Source: an uncultured Actinomycetes bacterium
Lineage (GTDB): Bacteria > Actinomycetota > Thermoleophilia > Solirubrobacterales > 70-9
NCBI GenBank assembly: GCA_946886425.1
Contig: CAMPIP010000021.1
Span: 1-20,247, forward strand
Length of the DNA: 20,247 nt
Reading direction: 5' to 3'
The notes beneath the pieces are model-generated. The model worked only from the letters and a program-made list of their open reading frames with translations. It had not been told where the DNA came from and did no database searches. The position numbers and the translations under genes were made by a program. Positions 1-8,300 of the stretch are shown here, piece after piece. Position 1 is the first letter of the stretch. Every line of letters starts with the position of its first letter.

Positions 1-1982
1 TCGGAGAGGCGACGGGTGCCGTCGGAGATCCGCTCGGCCCCGCCGACCAGGCGAGCCATGCCGCCGTTGAGGCGGGCGGCATCGTTGCGGAGCGAGCGCA
101 GTTCGGTGCGCGCGGCGGCAAGCGAGCGGACCAGGATCCCCGCCTTGTCCGCGGCCCGCTGTAGGGACGGGTCATCGCGGGCGCCGTCGTCGAGCATCCG
201 CCGTAGGTCCTGGGCCCGCTTCAGCGAGCCCTTGCGCAGCTGGGGCACCAGGTCGCGCAGGCCGAGGGCGAGCGAGAGCGAGCCGGCCTGCGCGGTGTGC
301 TGACCATCGGCGAGCTTCGCGGAGCCGTCGGCGAGGCGCTCGATCGCGTCGGTCGCCCGGGCGCCGCCGCTGGCGGCGCGTTCGAGGCCCGAAGCGATCC
401 TGGCGGCGCCCGCCTGGGCCTTGCCCGAGCCCTCGCCAAGCAGGCCGGCACCGGCGGCCGCCTCGGAGATGCCGGTGCGCAGCTGGCCGACCCCAGCGGC
501 GGCGCGCTCGAGCTTGGAGCCGAAGCCCTGCATCCGCGCCGCCTGACGGCGGCCCGGGCCGCCCAGCAGCTCGTTGCCGCGGCTTCGCATCGGCGCGGTG
601 CGCTCGGCGATTTCCTTGGGGCCGATCACCGCCTGCACCCCGGGCTGGCGCGCCAGCAGGTCCTGGAGCTTGGCGAGGTGGCGCAGCTCGGCGTCGGTGG
701 TGATCGGGCCGTTCGGATTGCTGGCGACGAGGACGAACGGGGCGTCCCAGCCGGGCCCGATCTGGTCCGAGATCCGTTCGGCGTCGAGGCGGGCGGGGCT
801 GTCGGCCGGCAGCTGCTTGGCGCTCGGGGGACCGGTCTTGATCGCGACCGCCGGCGCGCAGAGGAGCAGCAGCGCCGCGGAGATCGCGATCGCGACCGGG
901 GCCGGGCGCCGCAGCGCCGTCTGCAGCAGCCGGTGGAGCGTGTCGTGTTTCTCGGGGCCGGAGGGCCGCAGCGCCCAGCGATTGACGTTGTGGCCCAGCA
1001 GGCTGAGCAGGGGCGGCGCCAGGTAGATCGAGGTGACCAGGCTGACCGCCGTGACCAGGATCGCGGTGCCGGCGAGGGACAGCAGCAGCGAGCCCGGCAA
1101 CACGAAGACCGAGACGATCATCGAGACGAACAGGGTGAGCCCGGCGAACAGGGTGGTACGTCCGGCGGTCCGCCGGGTCGAGAACGCCGCCGCGATCGGC
1201 TCCTTGCCGAGCTCCAGCTCCTCGCGGAAGCGCGAGACCATCAGCAGCGCGTAGTCGACCCCCAGGGCCAGGCCCATCATCGTCGCCACGGTCAGCGCGA
1301 AGGCGTCGATCGCGATCTCGCCCGAGACCAGGTAGAGGAAACCGCGCGAGGCGATCACGGCGATCGCGCCGAAGGCGAGCGGGATGATCGCCGCGACCGG
1401 CGTCCGGAAGACCAGCAGCAGGACCAGCAGCAGGAAGGGGATCGCGATCAGCTCCGCCTTCTCGGTCGAGGCGATCGACTCGCTCTGGATCGCCCGCGAG
1501 AGCGAGGCGTAGCCGGTCTGGGTGGCCCGCACGGGGGCGTCGATCTCCCGCCTCAGGGTGGCTTCCAGCTCGGGCACCACCCGATCGACCGCCGCGGCGG
1601 TGGAGGCGTGGAAGTCGACCAGGATCAGCGCCTTGCCGGGCGCGGGCCGGAGGCGGTCGAGCTGCTCGCCGTCCCAGGGGGAGAGCGTGGTCACCGCCGG
1701 CTCCGAGCGCAGCGCCCGGATCAGCTCCGGGCCCTGCCGATCGAGGGCGCCGGCGGGCCCGCGCAGGAGGATCGCGAACGGCGCCGACTCGCCGAAGTGC
1801 TCCTCGAGCAGCTGCCCGCCCTTGGCCGAGGGCGTGCCGGGGACGCTGAGGGAGGTCGGGGTGAGGCGCTCCTCCACCCCGGTCCCGAGAACGCCGAGGG
1901 CGGCGATCGCCACGACCGCCGCCGCGAGGACCCTGCGCGGAAAGCGCAGGGTCAGGGGGAGGCTCCCCCTAGAAGGCGCCAA
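1..1982 (-). CDS. MMPL/RND-family membrane exporter, C-terminus beyond window
   Basis: About 660 codons are visible and no stop is reached at the window edge. A first membrane segment (roughly residues 17-35, RRVLAAAVVAIAALGVLG) is followed by a periplasmic-type porter loop. Next comes a bundle of hydrophobic helices containing MMGLALGVDYALLMVSRF; the Asp-Tyr pair in it matches the proton-relay pair of MmpL proteins. A second large loop is Ala/Gly-rich with heptad-like spacing (GQLRTGISEAAAGAG, ERLADGSAKLADGQ), as in YhgE/Pip-like coiled segments. MMPL proteins export lipids or other hydrophobic molecules using the proton gradient; the substrate here is unknown. An in-frame TGA at 1992-1994 limits the start. 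TTG at 1982 is the only usual start codon that keeps the first helix, but it has no good Shine-Dalgarno. It overlaps the previous gene by 14 bp, so translational coupling is likely. The family call is firm; the start is not. Confidence 0.9.
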   Translation of the reverse strand, partial: MAPSRGSLPLTLRFPRRVLAAAVVAIAALGVLGTGVEERLTPTSLSVPGTPSAKGGQLLEEHFGESAPFAILLRGPAGALDRQGPELIRALRSEPAVTTLSPWDGEQLDRLRPAPGKALILVDFHASTAAAVDRVVPELEATLRREIDAPVRATQTGYASLSRAIQSESIASTEKAELIAIPFLLLVLLLVFRTPVAAIIPLAFGAIAVIASRGFLYLVSGEIAIDAFALTVATMMGLALGVDYALLMVSRFREELELGKEPIAAAFSTRRTAGRTTLFAGLTLFVSMIVSVFVLPGSLLLSLAGTAILVTAVSLVTSIYLAPPLLSLLGHNVNRWALRPSGPEKHDTLHRLLQTALRRPAPVAIAISAALLLLCAPAVAIKTGPPSAKQLPADSPARLDAERISDQIGPGWDAPFVLVASNPNGPITTDAELRHLAKLQDLLARQPGVQAVIGPKEIAERTAPMRSRGNELLGGPGRRQAARMQGFGSKLERAAAGVGQLRTGISEAAAGAGLLGEGSGKAQAGAARIASGLERAASGGARATDAIERLADGSAKLADGQHTAQAGSLSLALGLRDLVPQLRKGSLKRAQDLRRMLDDGARDDPSLQRAADKAGILVRSLAAARTELRSLRNDAARLNGGMARLVGGAERISDGTRRLS

Positions 1983-2001
1983 CGAACCGGCTCAGCCGGT
2001 T
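1929..2001 (-). other. Cluster of three perfect inverted repeats at a gene junction
   Basis: Three adjacent perfect inverted repeats flank the stop of the 1098-aa gene and the start of the exporter. The first is AACCGGC-TGA-GCCGGTT (minus strand, 2001-1985; 7-bp stem, 3-nt loop). The second is AGGGGGAGCCTCCCCCT (1970-1954; 8-bp arms around one base). The third is GACCCTGCGC-TTTCC-GCGCAGGGTC (1953-1929; 10-bp stem, 5-nt loop). The proposed TTG start (1982-1980) lies between the first and second. The AGGGGGAG tract is the only Shine-Dalgarno-like sequence nearby and is itself one arm of the second repeat. No T-run follows, so this is not a standard intrinsic terminator. A role in attenuation, mRNA processing or translational control is inference. 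Confidence 0.6.
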
Positions 2002-5000
2002 GCGCTTGTGCTTGGTGGACTTCCCCTTCTTCTTCTTGCCCTTGATCTGCTTCTTGCAGCTGTTCGCCAGGACCGGGCGGGATTTGGCTACGGCGTTGTT
2101 CTGGCCGGTCATCTTCACCGTCATCCGGCTCTTCTTCCCGCGGCAGATGTTCCGCGAGTTGACGAGCAGGCCCTTCTTGCCGCCCTTCATCGAGAGCACG
2201 AACTTGCTCACAGGGACGTCGGGCAGGCCTTCGATCGTGTTGCGGATCTGGGCCTTGACCGAGTCGATGCGACCGGCGAATTCGACTTCGATCGGCTGGC
2301 TGTCGGGGCCCCTGAGGAAGATCGCCAGATCCGGCAGCTTGTTGTTCGAGGATTTCAGGAACACCGGGCCGGTCAACTTGCCGTCGATCAGCGGCGTCTC
2401 GGCTTCGGCGTAGCCGTAGATCGAGCCCGCCGGGCACTGCTGGGCAGCGGCCTGGGGCCGGGTGCAGACGGTGTCGATGTGGGCCTGTTCGAGGAACACC
2501 GAGTGCGGCAGGGTGACCTGGACGTCCTTGGTGTTGGCGTACCCCTTGCCCCGCGGCCAGGTCACCTGGGCCCGGAAGGCCGGCAGCCCGCCGCGCCTGG
2601 TCGGCCCGGTGAGCTTGGCCTTGAGCCTCGGCTTGAAGGCAAGCTTGCCGCAGCCGCCGACCTGGAAACGCTCGCTCATGTTGGCGACGGCGCCGGAGTT
2701 GCCCCGGGCGCTGACGCTGACCGTCGAGGGCTTGCAGCTGGTCGGGTTGAGGCCCCACTCCGGGCGGTCGAGGTTGACGCGGATGTCGCGGATCCGCAGC
2801 GGGATGCCGCGGATGATCGTCGGCAGCTCGTCGGTCTGCCCGACGATCTGGGCGGTCTGTCGGTTGACCCGGATCGGGACCTGCACGACCACGTTGCCGA
2901 GGTCGAAGGCGGGCTTGTCGTGGCTGCCGCCGGCCAGGCCAGGCGTGATCGTGACCAGGCTCAACGGCGCCCCCTTATATGGACCGCCGAGGTAGATCGA
3001 CCCGGGGACGTAGAGCTGCCTGCCGCCGGGGCCGACGCCGCTGAGGATGCTGCCCACGCGAGAGGCGGGGGCGCAGCTGGGGTTGTCCCGCTCGGCCAGG
3101 CCGGTCTTGGCCCGAGCGGCGGCGATCTGCGCCTCGCCGCAGGCCGGGATGCCCCGCAGGTAGGCAGAGTAGCCGGGAGGCGAGGTGACGGTCAGCTCGC
3201 TCAACTCCTGGGCTCCGTCGGGACGGGTGATCCGCACCGAGAAGGGGCTGGTCGCGCCCGCCAGCGGGTTCAGCGAGCCGGCGCTCATGCCGAGCTTGAA
3301 GGGGCGGTCGCCCGGGTTGCCCACGCAGGGTGAGCCGCCCGGGCCGGAGGTCATCGTCACCGGCGAGCTGAAGTGGGCGATCTCGTCCGGGCGCGGGTTG
3401 GCCGGGTCGGCCGCCGCCCACGGGGTCAGGTCGGTCTCGGTGGCGACCGGCGCGCAGGTCATCGGGTTGGCCAGGGCCGAGGCGTCGCCGCCGTAGAAGG
3501 ACAGCTTCATGTCTTCGAAGGGAAGCTGCGGGTTGTTGCGGAAGCGGGTCGTGACCTGACCGGTGACCGGGTCGGCGACGACTTCGCCGGCGAGCTTGAT
3601 CACCAGCCCGAGCTCGGGGCTCTCCACCGCGAGGTAGATCGCGTAGTCGGAGTTGAACGGGTTGTCGTGCTGGGCGGCCAGGTAGACGGAACCGTGCAGC
3701 GGGCTCTCCAGCAGCGGCGAGACCACTTCCGAGGTCCCGAGTTTGGAGGCCAACGGGCAGCGAGGCAGCGTTTTGTCGAAGCTCAACGGCGAGAGGCTCT
3801 TCAGCCCCATCTGCTCCATCGAGCAGCTCTGCACCCCGTCGCCGATCGCCGGGTTCATAGTCACGCCCTGCGGCAGCTTCACCGTGATGTCGCGCAGGTG
3901 CGAAGCGCTGAGCCCTGAGAGTTCGGTCAGGCCCTTGTTTTCGACGTGGACTCGGGCCGTGTAGCCCGCCGGGCTGTCGCTCTCGGTGACATCAGGCTGG
4001 AGATCGAGGCTGGGCCGAGTTTGCGGGTCGGTCCAGGTCTTGACCAGCTTCTCGCAGCCGGTGAAGGCCGGCTGCGGCGCAACCAGGGTCTTCCAGTTGG
4101 GATCGGTCATGTCGGGGCTGCCGTCGAGCAGCTCCGGAGCGGGGTGCTGCCAGGAGTCGAGCCCGAAGCGCATGGTCGGTTCCGGGTCCGAGCAGGTGGT
4201 CGGCAGGGTGACGATCGGCTTGGCGGTTTTGGCCGCTTCCGCGAGCGTCTTGCAGCCCTTGAATTCGTAGCGCAGGAAGCCTTTTTTGATGATCGGGCCG
4301 TTGCTGCAGAAGCTGAAGCGCGAGCCGATCAGCTGCGGATCCTGGGGAACGCGAGGTGCCCGGATGTTGATCCCGTAGTCGCCGTCGGTGCGGACGCCGA
4401 CCCGGATCACGAACTTCGGCGAGTCGGTCGTGAACCCGAACTCGGCCGGATAGCCGTTCTCGGCGGGGACGCGGTAGACGATCGATTCCTGATCCAGGGC
4501 GCCGAGCAGGAACAGCACAACGCCGCCGACGGCCGTGTCGGCCGGGCAGGCCTCGGCCAGCATCACGTCGACCGGGCAGGTTTTCGCCGCCTGCGGGTTG
4601 CCGATCAGTCCGGGCGGAAGTTCCGCCAGGCCGCTCTTGATCGCCTCGACGGGGGCGCCCCATTTCGAGCCCAGCCCTCCGGGACCGGCCGCCGTCATGG
4701 TGGTCGGCACGCGGAATTCGGCCGAAGCCTCGAAGGGATGGCCGCCGGCCTGGGTGTAGTCGCTGCCTTCTTCGTCCTGGACTTTCGGGTCGAGCACTTC
4801 GAGGCCGAACGGCTTCGCGGGCAGGAGGGTGAAGCTATGGGTGGCGCTCGCCGCTTTGGCGGCACCGCCGCCGTTGACGACGACTTTCAGCTGCGGCGAG
4901 TCGGGGGCGCCGGCGCCGATCCAGACCTGGCTGAGGTTGAGATCCGGCAGTGGTTTGCCCGGTCCGACCGCGTAGTTGCTCGTACAGACCGAGGCCTGGA

Positions 5001-5265
5001 GATCACAGCTCCAGCCCGTCCCCGACGCCTGGGCCAGGGTGAGCCCGGGCGAGAGGTTGAGAAAGGCGGAGATGGTCGCGCCGGTCGTGTAGTCGACGTC
5101 CGAGCTGTTCGTCACCTGCACCACGTAGCTGACGAATTCGTCGCCCCGGTGGATCTCCCCGGGGGAGCTGGTGATCCCGATCGAGTACGCCGGGGCGGCG
5201 GACGCCGGGGCGGCGCAGACCATCAGGCCGATGACGACGGCCGCGATTCCAATGAGCTTCTTCAT
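1969..5265 (-). CDS. Large secreted repeat protein with lysine-rich C-terminus
   Basis: A 1098-aa protein of unknown function. The chosen ATG at 5265 gives a clear signal peptide (MKKLIGIAAVVIGLMVCAAP, cleavage near ASA at residues 21-23) and has GGAAGG at 5281-5276 upstream. Residues about 27-135 resemble a DUF11-like domain of extracellular proteins (VTNSSD, LSPGLTLAQASGTGWSC). Three looser repeats follow, each with a Leu-Pro-Pro/Gln-Gly or similar turn, an Asn-Pro, a Cys...CP pair and a PL-G-VYL or PVFL strand (near 215-265, 462-560 and 917-1000). Many paired Cys suggest disulfides. The last 30 residues are strongly basic (QIKGKKKKGKSTKHKRNR), perhaps for binding anionic wall polymers. It lies 56 bp downstream of the 1938-aa gene and overlaps the exporter gene, so the three are probably one operon. 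It resembles large secreted proteins common in Solirubrobacterales, but no biochemical role can be assigned. Confidence 0.85.
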   Translation of the reverse strand: MKKLIGIAAVVIGLMVCAAPASAAPAYSIGITSSPGEIHRGDEFVSYVVQVTNSSDVDYTTGATISAFLNLSPGLTLAQASGTGWSCDLQASVCTSNYAVGPGKPLPDLNLSQVWIGAGAPDSPQLKVVVNGGGAAKAASATHSFTLLPAKPFGLEVLDPKVQDEEGSDYTQAGGHPFEASAEFRVPTTMTAAGPGGLGSKWGAPVEAIKSGLAELPPGLIGNPQAAKTCPVDVMLAEACPADTAVGGVVLFLLGALDQESIVYRVPAENGYPAEFGFTTDSPKFVIRVGVRTDGDYGINIRAPRVPQDPQLIGSRFSFCSNGPIIKKGFLRYEFKGCKTLAEAAKTAKPIVTLPTTCSDPEPTMRFGLDSWQHPAPELLDGSPDMTDPNWKTLVAPQPAFTGCEKLVKTWTDPQTRPSLDLQPDVTESDSPAGYTARVHVENKGLTELSGLSASHLRDITVKLPQGVTMNPAIGDGVQSCSMEQMGLKSLSPLSFDKTLPRCPLASKLGTSEVVSPLLESPLHGSVYLAAQHDNPFNSDYAIYLAVESPELGLVIKLAGEVVADPVTGQVTTRFRNNPQLPFEDMKLSFYGGDASALANPMTCAPVATETDLTPWAAADPANPRPDEIAHFSSPVTMTSGPGGSPCVGNPGDRPFKLGMSAGSLNPLAGATSPFSVRITRPDGAQELSELTVTSPPGYSAYLRGIPACGEAQIAAARAKTGLAERDNPSCAPASRVGSILSGVGPGGRQLYVPGSIYLGGPYKGAPLSLVTITPGLAGGSHDKPAFDLGNVVVQVPIRVNRQTAQIVGQTDELPTIIRGIPLRIRDIRVNLDRPEWGLNPTSCKPSTVSVSARGNSGAVANMSERFQVGGCGKLAFKPRLKAKLTGPTRRGGLPAFRAQVTWPRGKGYANTKDVQVTLPHSVFLEQAHIDTVCTRPQAAAQQCPAGSIYGYAEAETPLIDGKLTGPVFLKSSNNKLPDLAIFLRGPDSQPIEVEFAGRIDSVKAQIRNTIEGLPDVPVSKFVLSMKGGKKGLLVNSRNICRGKKSRMTVKMTGQNNAVAKSRPVLANSCKKQIKGKKKKGKSTKHKRNRLSRFVGAF

Positions 5266-5321
5266 GACGTTCGTGCCTTCCTGCCGAGCTGGGACGGAGC
5301 CGGTGCGAGTCATCGGCGCGC

Positions 5322-8300
5322 TCACTTGCCGCTCCTTCCGTGGCGCTTGGCGGCGGCTCGCTTCGCCTTCTTCGCCGCCTTCTTGTTCACGCACTTGCCG
5401 CCCGTGCGCACCTTGCCCTTCTTGCACTTGACCGGCTTCTTCACGCACTTGCGGTGCTTGCGGACCTTGCCCTTCTTGCACTTGACCGGCTTCTTCACGC
5501 ACTTGCCGCCCTTGCGCACCTTGCCTTTCTTGCATGACCGGGCCCGCTGCTCGGGTGGGTTGCCCGGACCGATCAGGCTGGCGCTGCCCGGGTTCGCCGC
5601 CGGCGCGACCGGAGCCGGCGGGGCTTTGCATTCGGCGCCGCTGAGGCAGGTGTCGAAGGTCGCTTCCGCGGTCGGGAAGCCGCCCCCGACCCGCGCCGCG
5701 TAGACGTCGTTGGCGGAGTTCTGGTCGGATGGCACTTCGCTCGCCGCGGTGTAGAAGAACACGGTCGAGCCATCGGCGACCGTGCCGGCGGAGGGGCTGG
5801 GCTTGGCATCCGGGATCGCCTTCCGGGTGATCCGTTCGAGCTCGCCGTGGTTCCAGGCGTAGACGTCGAGGGCGCCGTTCGTGTCGGCGGGGATCAGACC
5901 CTCCTCGGTCCAGAACACGACCACTTCGCCGTCGTCGGAGGCGAGCCGCGGTTTGTTCCAGAACGCCTCGACCGCGCCGGTCCCGGACTGCCCGAGGGCG
6001 TTGACCGGGAACGCGCCGCTGCCGGCGCAGCTCGCGCAGACGATCGCGTCGCTCGTGGCCTCGGAATCGAACCGGTAGACGTCCGTCTCGGTGTCGGTGT
6101 CTTCCGCCAGCAGCGGCTCGTTGGTCTCGGCGACCAGGAAGCGGCCGTCGCCCCAGCTATCGGCGCCGCCCTCACCGTAGACCGGCACCGCCAGCGCCGG
6201 GTTCGAAGAGAGGCTCCACATGGAGCTGGCGCCGCTGCCAAATTTCGCCAGGTACTTGAGCGAGCCGGTCGGATGAGCGGCGTCACGCTGATAGACGTAG
6301 AGGTTGTTGGCTCCCGCCGTCGCCTCCGGGGTCAGGCGCCCGGTGGCGACGAAATAGACGCGCGAGCCGTCCGTGGAGATGGTGACGACGCCCTGGGTCG
6401 TGGCCCCGCTCCCCGGCGTCGGGTGCTCCGGGGAGACCGCTTGGCCGGCCGAGATCTGCACCAGTTTCGGCTGGCCCGCGGGCGGAGTCTCGTCATAGAC
6501 GTAGACGTCGTTGGTCGAGTCCTGGTCGCTCGGCACGATCCGGCGGTTGGTTTTGAATACGACGACGTCGCCGTCCAGCGAGGCGCCGCGGTAGACGTCC
6601 GGCGCCGCCGGGCCGCCGCAGAGCGGCGCCGGGGTGCAGGTCGGCTCCGAGACGGCGACGGTCTCTTCCGCGTCCACCCGCTTGAAGAGACGCGTTCCGT
6701 TGCGTTCGGTGGCGTTGCACACGCCCGTCGCCGCCGGTGCCGGGACGGCGGTGAAGTAGATGATGCGGCCGTCGACCGAGATCGAAGATCTCGCCGTCAC
6801 CTCACCGCCCGCGTTCTGCCCGGCGCCTCCCGGCAGCGGGCCGCATTTGCCGCCCATCTGCTGGCCGTTGTTGTCCTGGTTCACCATGCTCAACTCGGGC
6901 GCGCCGGAGCGGGCGTCGGTGACCTGGAAGTAGTTCGAGGTGGTCGCGGTGGCGGTGATCTCGCCCGGGATCAGCGTCGATCCCTGCGGAGGCATGAACG
7001 CGAAGGTGTCGAAGTCGGCCGATCCGCCGACCATCCGCCAAGGGCTCGCGCCCGCCGTGGACACGTCCCTGACTTTGAGCTGGGTCATCAGCTCGTTCGT
7101 CCCGTGAGCGGAGCTGAAGGAAAGGAACGGCGACTTCGCAAGCCAGTTTTCCTTGTCGGAGCCCATCCAGAGGACCCCCGACAGGTCCGGCGCCACCATG
7201 TAATCGCCCGGCAGGAAGCCGCCCAGCGAGCGATCGGGATCGTTGCCGACCTGGAAGACCTTCCAGCCGCCATTTCCCCGGTCGCTGCCGAAGGGCGGGT
7301 TGAGGCCGGCCAGGGAATCGGGCGACCCGATGCTCTGCGACGAGAAGTAGACGCGGTTGCCGTCCTGGCTGACGCCCAGGAAGGGGACGCCGAAGCCGCG
7401 AGCAGCCCCCATTCCCTCGCCGTCGGCGTTGCTGATCAGCTCGACGAAGCGGGCATCGTCCCGCGGCGGGGTCACGACCCGGGCCTCGCCGTAGTCGACG
7501 CCGTTGGCGTTGGTGGCGACGAGCCGATAGCGGTAGGTCTTGGTCGGATCGAGGTTGGCGACCGACTGGCGGACCTCGACGTCGATGAAGCTCTGCCCCG
7601 CCTCGACCGGCCGCGCGGGCGCTTTCGGGGCTACCGAGGCGTTGGCCCAACCCGAGGCCTGGAACTGTTCCTCGGTCAGGTACTCGAAGACGAAGGTCGA
7701 GTTGCGGTTTGCCGCGTTCAGCTTCCCTTCGAGGTCGAGGCTGGGATGCGTCGCTGCCGGGCTGCTCCAGTTGGCGCCGCCGGTCACCGCGCTCGGACTC
7801 GAGGGCACGGTGGTGAAGTTGGGCCCGGTGACACGGACGTGGCCGCCGAAGGTCATCCCCATCCATGAGGTCGAGACGTTGAGGCCCTTCCAGGTGTAGG
7901 CCATCAGCCGCACTTCGTACTCGACTTCGGGCCGCAGGCCGGTGGCGACGAACGAGACTTCGCATCTGGGAGCGTTGCCGTCCGGGCACGCTTTCGGCGA
8001 GCCGCTGCCGGTGCCGTTGCCGAGCACCGGGTCGAAGGTGATCGCGGCGGGCTGGCGCTGCCACTCGAGCTCACCCGCTTCGCGGAGTTCGAAGTGGTAG
8101 TAGGTGTTCCAAGGTCCTTTCAGCGGCTCGATCTCGGCACGCAGGGTGGCGCTGGTGCCGCGCACGTCGGATGCCGGGGCGATGGTCGCGTGCGGACCGT
8201 CGACCTCGTCGATCAGCAGCACCCACGGCACCTGATTCGTCTGCAGGAAGAGGAAGGTCCGGCCGGTGAGCGGGTTGACAGCGAGCGCCTGCGGTTGTGG

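Noticed and set aside
297..2045. Long plus-strand open frame of 582 codons opposite the exporter gene
   Set aside because: Its translation is Arg/Gln/Gly/Asp-rich with no fold-like pattern, and the opposite strand encodes a clear MMPL protein. High GC makes long antisense frames common.
5266..5631. N-terminal extension of the 1098-aa protein to a start at 5631
   Set aside because: The extra 122 residues are an off-frame reading of the Cys/Lys repeat DNA of the upstream gene (VREEAGQVQEGQG repeats). The internal ATG at 5265 has a signal peptide and a ribosome binding site.
3946..5703. Plus-strand open frame of 585 codons opposite the 1098-aa secreted protein
   Set aside because: Low-complexity Arg/Gly/Ala/Asp composition; an antisense shadow of a gene with a clear signal peptide and conserved features. 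The same applies to plus-strand frames at 5847-7868 and 8094-10775.
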